A stretch of DNA of 17,337 bases from Dechloromonas sp. (GCA_017302355.1 JAFLDQ010000065.1:1-17337); one strand, 5' to 3'; positions 10,189 to 17,185 are shown, numbered from the stretch's first letter. Notes: generated by a model not told the origin, from the sequence alone. Made by a program: numbers and translations.

Positions 10189-11415
10189 ATGCCAGTGAAC
10201 TACGCCACCCCAGCCGCCGACCAGCTATTTGCAGTGCCCGGCGTCCGTCTCGGCGTCGCCGAGGCGGGGATCCGCAAGAAGGACCGCCGTGACCTGACGC
10301 TGGTTGCGCTCGACGCCGGCTGCACCGTCGCCGGTGTGTTCACCGGGAACCGTTTCTGCGCCGCGCCGGTCCAGCTCTGTCGCGATCATCTGGCGAGTGG
10401 CAGGGAAATTCGCGCGCTGGTCATCAATACCGGGATCGCCAATGCCGGCACCGGCGAGCCCGGCCGTCAGGCCGCGCAGGCGACGTGCGAGGCGGTCGGC
10501 GAACTGCTTGGCGTGGCGCCCGATCAGGTGTTGCCGTTCTCGACCGGCGTGATTCTCGAAAACCTGCCGGTTGACACGATCAGGGCGGGCTTGCCGGCCG
10601 CACTGGCCGACCTCCGGGCCGACAACTGGCATGCCGCCGCGCACGCCATCATGACCACCGACACCGTCGCCAAGGCCGTTTCGCGGACCGTTGCGGTCAA
10701 CGGCAAAAAAGTGACCATTTCCGGAATCTCCAAGGGCGCCGGGATGATCCGGCCGAACATGGCGACCATGCTCGGCTTCCTCGCCACCGATGCCGGCATC
10801 GCCCGGAACCTGCTCGACGCGCTGGTCAGGGAGGCCGCTGACGAATCGTTCAACTGCATCACCGTCGATGGCGACACGTCGACCAACGATTCCTTCATCA
10901 TGATCGCCAGCGGCCGCTCGGGCGCGGTGTTTGCCGATGAGTCGGATGCCGGCTGGGGCGACGTCAGGGCTGCGATCATTGCGGTGGCGGTCGAGCTGGC
11001 GCAGGCCATCGTCCGCGACGGCGAAGGCGCGACCAAATTCATCACCATCGCGGCGGAGGGCGGCAAGGACGTGGAGGAATGCCGCAAGGTCGGTTACGCC
11101 ATCGGACATTCGCCACTGGTCAAGACCGCCTTCTTCGCCTCCGACCCCAACCTCGGCCGCATCCTCGCGGCCATCGGCTATGCCGGGATCGCCGATCTCG
11201 ATGTCGACGGCGTCAAGGTCTGGCTCGACGACGTCCTGGTTGCCGAGAGTGGCGGTCGGGCGGCGGCGTACCGGGAGGAGGATGGGGCGCCGGTCATGAA
11301 GCGGGCGGAAATCACGGTCCGCGTCAATCTCGGTCGCGGAAATGCCGCGGCCAAGGTCTACACCTGCGATTTTTCCTATGACTACGTCAGGATCAACGCC
11401 GACTACCGTAGCTGA
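10189..11415 (+). CDS. argJ: Bifunctional ornithine acetyltransferase / N-acetylglutamate synthase
   Basis: This 408-residue protein is ArgJ, which transfers the acetyl group from N-acetylornithine to glutamate and so recycles it in arginine synthesis. Its precursor cleaves itself before a conserved Thr to form two chains; here that is Thr193 in [13 protein letters not shown]. Other family motifs are [30 protein letters not shown] and the C-terminal end [16 protein letters not shown]. Many ArgJ proteins also use acetyl-CoA, so the bifunctional label is a family expectation. GGAG precedes the ATG by 8 bases. The gene directly follows the secA terminator and is followed after 9 bases by ydiK, which suggests an argJ-ydiK unit. 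The gene is intact. Confidence 0.96.
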   Translation: MPVNYATPAADQLFAVPGVRLGVAEAGIRKKDRRDLTLVALDAGCTVAGVFTGNRFCAAPVQLCRDHLASGREIRALVINTGIANAGTGEPGRQAAQATCEAVGELLGVAPDQVLPFSTGVILENLPVDTIRAGLPAALADLRADNWHAAAHAIMTTDTVAKAVSRTVAVNGKKVTISGISKGAGMIRPNMATMLGFLATDAGIARNLLDALVREAADESFNCITVDGDTSTNDSFIMIASGRSGAVFADESDAGWGDVRAAIIAVAVELAQAIVRDGEGATKFITIAAEGGKDVEECRKVGYAIGHSPLVKTAFFASDPNLGRILAAIGYAGIADLDVDGVKVWLDDVLVAESGGRAAAYREEDGAPVMKRAEITVRVNLGRGNAAAKVYTCDFSYDYVRINADYRS

Positions 11416-11424
11416 GGAGTTCCC

Positions 11425-12492
11425 ATGAGCGCCTTCCGTCAGGACCTGACCCGAACCACCCTGGCCATCGTCTGCATCTTCCTGCTGATCGCCGCATCGC
11501 TCTGGGTCTTGCGTCCGTTTCTGGCGGCGACGGTGTGGGCGACCATGCTGGTGGTCGCCACCTGGCCGCTGCTCAAGGCGCTCGAGGCACGCTTCGGCAA
11601 CCGGCGTACCCCGGCGGTGGCGGTGATGACGCTGGCCATGCTGCTCCTGCTGGTCCTGCCGCTGTGGGGGGCGATCGAAACCATCGCCGATCACGCCGAT
11701 CAACTGACCGATGCGGCAAAGAAAGTCGCCGTCACCGGCGTGCCACCACCGCCGGCTTGGGTCGAAGGCTTGCCCCTGGTCGGCGGGCGGCTGGCGGGCG
11801 GCTGGCGCCAACTGGCCGAAGGAGGCTCGGCCGGGCTGCTGACCAAGGCTTCGCCTTACGTCAAGGATGCCGCCAAGTGGACGCTCGGGCAGGCCGGCAG
11901 CCTGGGCGGCATGCTGGTTCAGTTCCTGTTGGTCGTTGTCCTTTCCGCCATCCTCTATACCAGCGGCGAGGCGGCGGCGCGCAGCATGCGCCGCTTCGGG
12001 CGGCGCCTGGCCGGCGAACGCGGCGAGAATTCGATCGTCCTGGCCGGACAGGCGATTCGCGCGGTTGCCCTGGGGGTCGGGGTGACCGCCATCGTGCAGA
12101 CGGTACTGGGCGGGATCGGCCTGGCCATTGCCGGCGTTCCCTTTGCCTCGCTGTTGTCGGCGGTCATGCTGATGCTGTGCATCGCCCAGCTGGGGCCGGC
12201 GCTGGTGCTGTTTCCAGCAGTCGGCTGGATGTACTGGATGGGCGACAATGGCTGGGCGACCTTCCTGCTGGTATGGAGCCTGTTCGTCGGCAGCCTCGAC
12301 AACTTCCTGCGACCGCTGCTGATCAAGCGTGGCGCCGATCTTCCGCTGCTGCTGATCTTCGCCGGCGTCATCGGCGGCATGCTGGGCTTCGGGCTGGTCG
12401 GCATCTTCGTCGGGCCGGTCGTGCTGGCCGTCACCTACACGCTGCTGGAAGCCTGGATCGAAGACGGGCTCGGCAAGGACGACGCCGAGTAA
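11425..12492 (+). CDS. ydiK: AI-2E family transporter, YdiK-like
   Basis: This 355-residue polytopic inner-membrane protein belongs to the AI-2E/PerM transporter family and closely resembles YdiK. Hydrophobic helices are visible at about residues 12-32, 34-50 and 65-85, and a cluster of several lies between about residues 150 and 345. Family motifs include SLWVLRPFLAATVWATMLVV, ALGVGVTAIVQTVLGGIGLA and SLDNFLRPLLIKRGADLPLL, which align well with my memory of E. coli YdiK. The transported substrate is unknown; family members have been linked to autoinducer-2 export or sodium/proton exchange. AGGAG overlaps the argJ stop 5 bases before this ATG, so translation is likely coupled. A dispersed repeat starts right after its stop. 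Confidence 0.88.
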   Translation: MSAFRQDLTRTTLAIVCIFLLIAASLWVLRPFLAATVWATMLVVATWPLLKALEARFGNRRTPAVAVMTLAMLLLLVLPLWGAIETIADHADQLTDAAKKVAVTGVPPPPAWVEGLPLVGGRLAGGWRQLAEGGSAGLLTKASPYVKDAAKWTLGQAGSLGGMLVQFLLVVVLSAILYTSGEAAARSMRRFGRRLAGERGENSIVLAGQAIRAVALGVGVTAIVQTVLGGIGLAIAGVPFASLLSAVMLMLCIAQLGPALVLFPAVGWMYWMGDNGWATFLLVWSLFVGSLDNFLRPLLIKRGADLPLLLIFAGVIGGMLGFGLVGIFVGPVVLAVTYTLLEAWIEDGLGKDDAE

Positions 12493-12588
12493 TTCGATTT
12501 CCAGACCAACCGTGCCCTTGTCGCCTTCGCCTTGCCGTCCTGCCTGCACTGGCGGCGGCTCGTCTTCGGCTCACGATCCGTCTGGAAA
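12493..12588. repeat. Dispersed intergenic repeat, copy 2, with terminal inverted repeats
   Basis: This is the second copy of the repeat seen at 5883-5982, in the same orientation and again beginning immediately after a stop codon, here that of ydiK. Its ends form a perfect 9-base inverted repeat, TTTCCAGAC (12498-12506) and GTCTGGAAA (12580-12588). A second paired block, CGTG with CACG, lies inside after a short internal loop. The copy lies between two convergent genes, and its right end supplies the last codons and stop of the minus-strand methyltransferase. A hairpin-forming bidirectional terminator or a MITE-like element are both possible. Confidence 0.82.
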
Positions 12589-13197
12589 TGAAATGAGCGC
12601 CGAGGCGGCCTTGCGTAGCCGGATCGTGCGGAACCAGCCGCCGGCGAGCGCCGGCTGGTCGTCCTCCACCTGAAGCGCGGGGGTCGCGCTCAGCAGGGGT
12701 TCAAAGACGACATCGAGGCGGGTGGCGACGCGGCGCATCAGGGGGTTCGCCAGTCGCCGCAACAACGCCGGCTGGCCGTGACGCAGGAACTTGTCGAAGA
12801 CCAGCGCCTCGCCGCCCGGGCGCAATACCCGGGCGATCTCGCCGAGGCATGCGGCGGGGTCCGGAACGACCGCCAGGATCAGGTGCAACACCGCGACATC
12901 GAAACTGTCCGCGGCAAAGGGGAGATTCTGCGCGTCTCCCTGAACTGGGGCGAAATCGATACGGCCGGCTCGCGCGACGGTGCGGCGCAGCATGGCATGC
13001 GTGAGGTCGAGGCCGACATAGTTATGGCGGGCAGGCAGGTACGGCAAATCGAGGCCGGTGCCGACACCGGCCAGCAGGACCCGGCCCGGCGCCTGTGGCA
13101 GCGCCGACAGGCTGTGCTTGCGCACGGCCTGCGTGGCCCAAGAAATTGCGGCATCGTAGAAGGGCGCGATCAGCGTATAGCTGTGCTGCAGACTCAA
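12571..13197 (-). CDS. Class I SAM-dependent methyltransferase
   Basis: This 208-residue protein has the class I methyltransferase fold. Motif I, LLAGVGTGLDLPYLP, binds S-adenosylmethionine near residues 41-55, followed by YVGLDLTHAML, then GDAQNLPFAADSFDVAVLHL and RVLRPGGEALVFDKFLR, as in UbiE/phospholipid-type methyltransferases. The substrate cannot be told from sequence. The proposed start is TTG at 13197, overlapping the apaG stop as TTGA; it gives the N-terminus SLQHSYTLIAPFYDA, which is conserved in this group, and no ATG is available before motif I. So it is probably translationally coupled to apaG. Its last residues (SFPDGS) and stop are encoded inside the dispersed repeat, suggesting the original end was altered. 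Confidence 0.85.
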   Translation of the reverse strand: MSLQHSYTLIAPFYDAAISWATQAVRKHSLSALPQAPGRVLLAGVGTGLDLPYLPARHNYVGLDLTHAMLRRTVARAGRIDFAPVQGDAQNLPFAADSFDVAVLHLILAVVPDPAACLGEIARVLRPGGEALVFDKFLRHGQPALLRRLANPLMRRVATRLDVVFEPLLSATPALQVEDDQPALAGGWFRTIRLRKAASALISFPDGS

Positions 13198-13577
13198 TGC
13201 AGAACCCGCGGAATGGCCAGTACGAACTCGGGAATCTCGGCATCGAAACGGGTTCCGTCCTCGCCGACCATCTGGTAAGTGCCTTTCATCGTACCGATGG
13301 GCGTGGCCAGAACGCAGCCGCTGTTGTACTCGAAGGCTTCGCCTGGCTTCAGCAGCGGCTGGTGGCCGACGACGCCGAGGCCGCGCACTTCCTGGACCTC
13401 ATTGTTCGCATCGGTGATGATCCAATGGCGCGAAATCAGCTGCGCGGGCAGTTCGCCAACGTTACGGATGGTGATGGTGTAGCCGAAGACGTAGCGGTCA
13501 TCGTCCGGGCTGGACTGGTCGGACATGAAGTGCGGTACCGGTGTGATCTCGATGCGGTAATCGTCGGGTCTGGGCAT
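13194..13577 (-). CDS. apaG: ApaG (Co2+/Mg2+ efflux-associated protein)
   Basis: This 127-residue protein is ApaG, a small protein with an Fn3-like beta-sandwich. In enterobacteria it is encoded with apaH and linked to Co2+ resistance and Mg2+ efflux; its biochemical role is not settled. Conserved parts are SSPDDDRYVFGYTITIRNVG, GLGVVGHQPLLKPGEAFEYN and ATPIGTMKGTYQMVGEDG, ending AIPRVLH. Length is typical. The ATG at 13577 has no strong Shine-Dalgarno. It is the first gene of a two-gene minus-strand unit with the methyltransferase (4-base overlap). Upstream lies the divergent rpe remnant, in keeping with the apaG/rpe arrangement I know from related betaproteobacteria. Confidence 0.95.
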   Translation of the reverse strand: MPRPDDYRIEITPVPHFMSDQSSPDDDRYVFGYTITIRNVGELPAQLISRHWIITDANNEVQEVRGLGVVGHQPLLKPGEAFEYNSGCVLATPIGTMKGTYQMVGEDGTRFDAEIPEFVLAIPRVLH

Positions 13578-13578
13578 G

Positions 13579-13786
13579 GGATGGGTTCTTCTGTCCTGGT
13601 TTGGGGAAGCGTCGTGTCAGCCGGGAACCGGTCATCGTCGCGGGCGGCGACTGGAACCACTTCGACGTGATGGACAACCATTATGTTCCCGGCCTGACCA
13701 TCGGTTGGCTCGCCGGCCGGGCGATCCGCTCGTGCACGGCGGCGCCGATCGGCGCGCGCGATGGTCGGGCCGGTGGACACTGTCGC
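13579..13786 (+). pseudogene. rpe: Ribulose-phosphate 3-epimerase remnant
   Basis: One stretch, in the frame that includes 13601, reads [20 protein letters not shown] then GLTIGWLAGRAIRSCTAAPI. This is unmistakably the N-terminal part of Rpe (family: [22 protein letters not shown] and TAPIDVHLMV). The preceding bit, LLSWFGEA, fits ILSADFARLGEE only in another frame with a loss, and the following MVGPVD (13761 on) only in a third frame. After that no Rpe similarity remains, so more than half of the protein is missing. Rpe interconverts ribulose-5-phosphate and xylulose-5-phosphate in the pentose phosphate and Calvin pathways; this copy cannot do so. It lies divergent from apaG and before trpE, the usual place of rpe in related genomes. 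Confidence 0.85.
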
Positions 13787-13803
13787 TGGCCATGCGCTAG
13801 TAT
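13774..13803 (+). promoter_or_regulatory. Candidate sigma-70 promoter for trpE
   Basis: TGGACA (13774-13779, 5 of 6 matches to TTGACA) and TAGTAT (13798-13803, 4 of 6 matches to TATAAT) are separated by 18 bases. Transcripts would begin about 160 bases before the trpE ATG. The element lies at the end of the rpe remnant, so it may have arisen or become important after rpe broke. Evidence is sequence match only. Confidence 0.35.
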
Positions 13804-13856
13804 CGCACCTGTCTGTTGCCTTGCCAGGCGCTTACCCTGCAGAACCTCAAGAACGA

Positions 13857-13904
13857 ATGACGATACGGACCACCTGGAACGAAGAGCACCGCTGGCGCCC
13901 CTGA
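13857..13904 (+). other. Candidate Trp-containing leader peptide of trpE
   Basis: A 15-residue reading frame, MTIRTTWNEEHRWRP, ends 69 bases before trpE and contains two Trp codons (13875-13877 and 13893-13895). The first Trp codon overlaps ACCTGG (13872-13877), which can pair with CCAGGT (13936-13941). A separate hairpin GCGCC-TGCTT-GGCGC lies at 13915-13929. This is the type of layout used in tryptophan attenuation. However, no good Shine-Dalgarno and no T-tract terminator are seen, and the Trp codons are not adjacent. It is a weak candidate. Confidence 0.2.
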
Positions 13905-13973
13905 TTTCCTTCGCGCGCCTGCTTGGCGCAATGCACCAGGTCGCAAGACACCCGTCATTTTCGAGGCTTCCCG

Positions 13974-15449
13974 ATGACTGAAACCGAATTCAACACGCTC
14001 GCAGCGCAGGGCTACAACCGCATTCCGGTAACGCTGGAGACGTTTGCAGATCTCGACACGCCGCTCTCGATCTACCTGAAGCTGGCCAACGGCCCCTACT
14101 CCTACCTGCTCGAATCCGTACAGGGCGGCGAACGTTTCGGCCGTTACTCGATCATCGGCCTCGCAGCATCGACACGCATCGTCGTCCACGATCACCAGGT
14201 CCTGGTGCTGACCGGCAACCGAATCGCCGAGCGCGAGGACGATACGAACCCGCTAGAATTCATCGCCAAGTTTATGCAGCGCTTCCGTGCGGCGCCGCAG
14301 GCCGGGCTGCCGCGTCCCTGCGGCGGTCTGGTCGGCTGCTTCGGCTACGACACCGTGCGCTACGTTGAGACGCGGCTGACCCGCACGCGCAAGACCGACG
14401 AAATCGGCACGCCCGATATCGGCCTGCTGCTGTCCGAGGAAATCGCCGTGGTCGACAACCTTTCCGGCAAGCTGACCCTCGTCGTCTATGCTGAACCGGG
14501 TTTCCCGGGGGCATGGCAGAAGGCGCGGGCGCGCCTGAAAGAGCTGTTGGGCAAGCTGCGCACCCCGGTTGCCATCCCCGGAGAGCGGCCGGGGCATTCC
14601 GACCCGGCGGTGTCGATATTCGGCCAGGCCGCCTTCAAGAAGGCGGTCGTCAAGGCCAAGGACTACATCACCGAAGGCGACATCATGCAGGTCGTCCTCT
14701 CGCAACGCATGACCAAGCCCTTCCACGCCAGCCCGTTGGCGCTCTACCGCGCGCTGCGGAGCCTGAACCCGTCGCCCTACATGTTCTACTTCGATTTCGA
14801 GGATTTTCATGTCGTCGGCGCCTCGCCGGAGATCCTCGTCCGTCTCGAGGGTGACCGCGTCACCGTCCGTCCGATCGCCGGTACGCGCAAGCGTGGCGCC
14901 TCGCCGGAAGAGGATGCCGCGCTGGCGGCCGAACTGCTGGCCGACGAGAAGGAGCGCGCCGAACACACCCAGCTGCTCGACCTCGGGCGCAACGACTGCG
15001 GCCGTGTCGCCCGGGTCGGCACGGTCCAGCTGACCGAGAACATGATCGTCGAGCGCTATTCGCATGTGATGCATATCGTTTCCAACGTCGAAGGCAGATT
15101 GCAGCCCGGGCTGGATGCCCTCGACGTGCTGCGGGCGACCTTCCCGGCGGGTACGGTGTCCGGCGCGCCGAAGGTGCGGGCGATGGAGATCATCGACGAA
15201 CTGGAGCCGGTCAAGCGCGGCATCTACGCCGGAGCCGTCGGCTACCTCGGCTTCAACGGCGACATGGATCTTGCCATTGCGATCCGCACGGCAGTTGTCA
15301 AGGACAGGCAACTGTATGTCCAGGCCGGCGCCGGAATCGTCGCCGATTCGGATCCCAATTCGGAATGGAGCGAAACCCAGAACAAGGCTCGCGCCGTACT
15401 GCGCGCCGCCGAACTGGCGGAACAGGGACTGGACACGCGCCTCGACTGA
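13974..15449 (+). CDS. trpE: Anthranilate synthase component I
   Basis: This 491-residue protein converts chorismate to anthranilate, the first step of tryptophan synthesis, using ammonia supplied by TrpG. The start at 13974 ([20 protein letters not shown]) matches the usual TrpE N-terminus; in-frame codons upstream do not. The LLES motif of the tryptophan feedback site is at residues 45-48. The C-terminal chorismate-binding domain is complete, with [48 protein letters not shown] and [16 protein letters not shown]. It looks functional. Its partner gene trpG is reduced to a few codons downstream, after a CZB gene, so unless another copy exists the enzyme would depend on free ammonia or a different amidotransferase such as PabA. 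Confidence 0.97.
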   Translation: MTETEFNTLAAQGYNRIPVTLETFADLDTPLSIYLKLANGPYSYLLESVQGGERFGRYSIIGLAASTRIVVHDHQVLVLTGNRIAEREDDTNPLEFIAKFMQRFRAAPQAGLPRPCGGLVGCFGYDTVRYVETRLTRTRKTDEIGTPDIGLLLSEEIAVVDNLSGKLTLVVYAEPGFPGAWQKARARLKELLGKLRTPVAIPGERPGHSDPAVSIFGQAAFKKAVVKAKDYITEGDIMQVVLSQRMTKPFHASPLALYRALRSLNPSPYMFYFDFEDFHVVGASPEILVRLEGDRVTVRPIAGTRKRGASPEEDAALAAELLADEKERAEHTQLLDLGRNDCGRVARVGTVQLTENMIVERYSHVMHIVSNVEGRLQPGLDALDVLRATFPAGTVSGAPKVRAMEIIDELEPVKRGIYAGAVGYLGFNGDMDLAIAIRTAVVKDRQLYVQAGAGIVADSDPNSEWSETQNKARAVLRAAELAEQGLDTRLD

Positions 15450-15577
15450 TCCCGGCGCGACACGGATGCTGCGTCGTCGTGGGATCGGTTGTCGCGTTGC
15501 CGCCCGCGGCGGATCAGCGTGTCTGGGCTGCGGCGCCAGTTCGGGCGGGGAGGGTCGGCAGGCAGCGGCACAGGATG

Positions 15578-15617
15578 TAGAATCGGTCACAGCGCCGCTG
15601 GATCGGTCGAGAGGAGG
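15578..15617 (+). promoter_or_regulatory. Candidate -10 element and strong Shine-Dalgarno before the CZB gene
   Basis: In the 173-base gap after trpE, TAGAAT (15578-15583) preceded by TG resembles a -10 element; the -35 region is poor. AGGAGG at 15612-15617 lies 5 bases before the ATG at 15623 and fixes that start. A dyad GATCCC/GGGATC (15448-15453 and 15481-15486) spans the trpE stop but lacks a T tract. The promoter is tentative; the Shine-Dalgarno is clear. Confidence 0.4.
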
Positions 15618-15622
15618 AGAGG

Positions 15623-15991
15623 ATGGATAACGTGACAGACATCGAACAGGCTATCCAGACGCACACGCAGTGGATGTCACAGCTCAGACAGGCGGTGCTG
15701 GATGCCCTGTCGGGGATCGACGTGCATACCGTTCGTGCTGACAGCCACTGCGAGTTCGGGAAGTGGCTGCGTGGGCCGGGTCTCTCGGCGAATGACCGCC
15801 TGACCGATCACTACCTCGAGGTTCGCCGCCTGCACGCCGAATTTCATGACCTTGCCGGAAAGATCGTCGAACTGGCGGCGGCGGGCCGGGTGGCCGAGGC
15901 CTACACGCTACTTTATGGCGAATACATTACCTTGTCCGGCAGACTGATCCTGGCGATGCGGGCATGGCAGGCGAGTCTGCTCGGGTTCTGA
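15623..15991 (+). CDS. Stand-alone CZB-domain (chemoreceptor zinc-binding) protein
   Basis: This 122-residue soluble protein is essentially one CZB domain, a four-helix zinc sensor usually fused to chemoreceptors or diguanylate cyclases. The expected ligands are visible: His14 in THTQW, Cys43 in CEFGKWL, and His71 and His75 in RRLHAEFH. No transmembrane, GGDEF or methyl-accepting part is present. CZB domains bind Zn2+ and can respond to Cys oxidation; that this one does is inference. It probably acts on another signalling protein in trans. Start is supported by AGGAGG. Its place between trpE and the trpG remnant is unexpected and may be a conserved lineage feature or a later insertion. Confidence 0.88.
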   Translation: MDNVTDIEQAIQTHTQWMSQLRQAVLDALSGIDVHTVRADSHCEFGKWLRGPGLSANDRLTDHYLEVRRLHAEFHDLAGKIVELAAAGRVAEAYTLLYGEYITLSGRLILAMRAWQASLLGF

Positions 15992-16217
15992 GCATGTGGC
16001 TTGGGGGGGCCGCGCGGAGAAGGGCTGGCGGCGACCCCCAGTCCACATGCCTTGCGCTGCGCGAGGCATGGTTTGAGCGGCGGCCGATCTGCGCGACAAT
16101 GCTGCTTTTCGCATGCTCGATTCCGGATGGTCGGCACTGCGCTAGCGCAAGGAGGAGCGAGTATCCGCCCCGACATTCCGGATTGAAAGCCATGCAGAAC
16201 AGGAGGATCGTCGCGAC
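15992..16217. other. Palindrome-rich non-coding stretch before the trpG remnant
   Basis: No gene is supported here. It holds three dyads in series. GCATGTGG (15992-15999) pairs with CCACATGC (16043-16050), with G-rich and C-rich tracts inside. ATGCCT..AGGCAT at 16047-16069 closes on GCGC/GCGC. A larger imperfect inverted repeat runs from 16111 to 16195 (GCATG, ATTCCGGAT and GTCGG against their complements) and holds the perfect palindrome TGCGCTAGCGCA (16138-16149). AGGAGG at 16201-16206 is the Shine-Dalgarno of the trpG remnant. The stretch could be a REP/MITE-type element or a structured leader. Confidence 0.55.
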
Positions 16218-16235
16218 ATGCTGCTGATGATCGAT
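16218..16235 (+). pseudogene. trpG: trpG 5' remnant (first six codons)
   Basis: After AGGAGG (16201-16206) the ATG at 16218 reads M-L-L-M-I-D, the characteristic N-terminus of TrpG, the glutamine amidotransferase subunit of anthranilate synthase (family: MLLMIDNYDSFTYN). It lies where trpG is expected, downstream of trpE. From codon 7 the sequence no longer fits: K-K-H-A-R-L instead of N-Y-D-S-F-T, ending at a stop at 16299-16301. The junction is within 16236-16237. The simplest reading is that an integrative element entered or replaced trpG at this point. Six codons alone are short evidence; position, Shine-Dalgarno and the following integrase support it. Confidence 0.65.
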
Positions 16236-16275
16236 AAAAAACATGCCCGACTCACCATGTCTCAGCACATCTCAG

Positions 16276-16297
16276 AAAGCCGCTCTCAGGGGGCTTT
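16276..16297. terminator. Weak terminator-like hairpin upstream of the integrase
   Basis: AAAGCC (16276-16281) pairs with GGCTTT (16292-16297) around a 10-base loop. The shape resembles a bidirectional A/T-flanked terminator but the T run is only three bases and the stem short. It would stop transcription from the trpE side before the integrase, or reverse. It lies inside the inferred mobile element. Confidence 0.3.
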
Positions 16298-16353
16298 ATA
16301 ACTCGATACTTGTCTCACGTAGTATCACCCTGACGCACCGCAGCTTGAGAAAA

Positions 16354-16405
16354 ACCGGATAAATTACCGGATAAGATCTTTTTCAAATTGATTCTTATCC
16401 CGTAA
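16354..16405. repeat. Direct and inverted repeats immediately before the integrase start
   Basis: ACCGGATAA occurs twice as a direct repeat (16354-16362 and 16366-16374), with a 12-base period. The second copy, within TTACCGGATAAGA (16364-16376), also forms an inverted repeat with TCTTATCCCGTAA (16393-16405): 12 of 13 bases pair around a 16-base spacer, ending at the integrase ATG. There is no Shine-Dalgarno here. The repeats could be arm-type binding sites for the integrase or a regulator operator, and folded RNA would hide the start codon. Function is inferred. Confidence 0.65.
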
Positions 16406-17185
16406 ATGGCTGTAGCCCTGACAGACACCAAGGTTCGGAACGCGAAGCCGGCCGAGAAGCCTTACAAGCTTCAGGATGGTCATGGCCTCTATCTCGATGT
16501 GCGCCCGAGCGGCGCGAAGATCTGGCGGTACCGTTACTGGATAACGCCTCAGAAGGACGGTATCTACACCATTGGTGAGTATCCGGCAGTGCCGCTTGCG
16601 GATGCCAGAAAAGCCCGTGAGTGGGCGCGAGAGCAGGTGAAGCTCGGGCTGAATCCGACCATTGTCAAGCAGGCCGAGAGGGCGCGCCGGATCGACGAGG
16701 CTGCTGATACGTTCGAAGCCGTCACTCTGGAGTGGGTCGAGCACAACCGCGAACATTGGTCGGCAAGGTATTGCGGCCAGGCTGACCACTACCTCAAGGC
16801 CGACGTTATTCCGCATATCGGATCACTGCCGATCCGCTCGGTCTAGGCGGCGCATCTGTTGCCCATCATGAAGCGGGTGGAAAAGCGCGGCGCATCCACT
16901 ATCGCCAAGCTGATTCGCCAGTGGTCGGGTCAGATTTTCCGGTATGCAGTCTCTTCCGGTCGTGCCAGTGGCGATCCGTCGACTGCGCTCAAGGGTGCAC
17001 TGAAGCGCCGGCAGGTTCGTCATAACCCACCGCTTTCCAAAGAGAACATTCCGGTGCTGTTGAAAAAACTAGGTGCCTACGGCGGCTATATTTCAACCAG
17101 GATCGCTGTTCGGTTGATGCTGCTGACTTTTACCCGAACCCAGGAGTTGCGCATGGCGGAATGGGTTGAGTTCGATCTAGAAGCC
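16406..17185 (+). pseudogene. P4-type tyrosine recombinase (integrase), amber stop and 3' truncation
   Basis: The N-terminus MAVALTDTKVRNAKPAEKPY and HGLYLDVRPSGAKIWRYRYW is the DUF4102 arm-DNA-binding domain of P4-family integrases. The frame stops at a TAG (16844-16846, codon 147) but continues unchanged beyond it: AAHLLPIMKRVEKRGA, WSGQIFRYAVSSGRA, then LLTFTRTQELRMAEWVEFDL, which holds the first catalytic Arg box. So a single substitution (such as a Glu or Gln codon to TAG) broke it. After EFDLEA, near 17185, the family sequence ends and IS-like sequence follows, so the His-x-x-Arg and Tyr catalytic residues are missing. About 260 of the usual ~400 codons remain. The gene cannot make an active integrase. 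Confidence 0.9.

Noticed and set aside
10225..12549. Long minus-strand open frame opposite argJ and ydiK
   Set aside because: It spans two well-identified plus-strand genes and has low-complexity, Gln/Asp/Arg-rich composition typical of antisense shadows.
15448..15486. Dyad GATCCC/GGGATC across the trpE stop as a terminator
   Set aside because: There is no T tract and the inner pairing is poor; it is mentioned only as context for the gap.
15499..15510. GCCGC-CC-GCGGC palindrome after trpE
   Set aside because: The two-base loop is too small and such palindromes are expected by chance in this GC content.
16110..16140. Possible tRNA T-arm (GCTCGATTCC) that could be an attachment site
   Set aside because: The flanking bases do not form the five-pair T stem and no anticodon or acceptor stem can be drawn.
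16218..16301. A 27-residue small protein beginning MLLMID
   Set aside because: The first six codons match TrpG and the rest has no protein-like features; it is better read as a remnant joined to foreign sequence.
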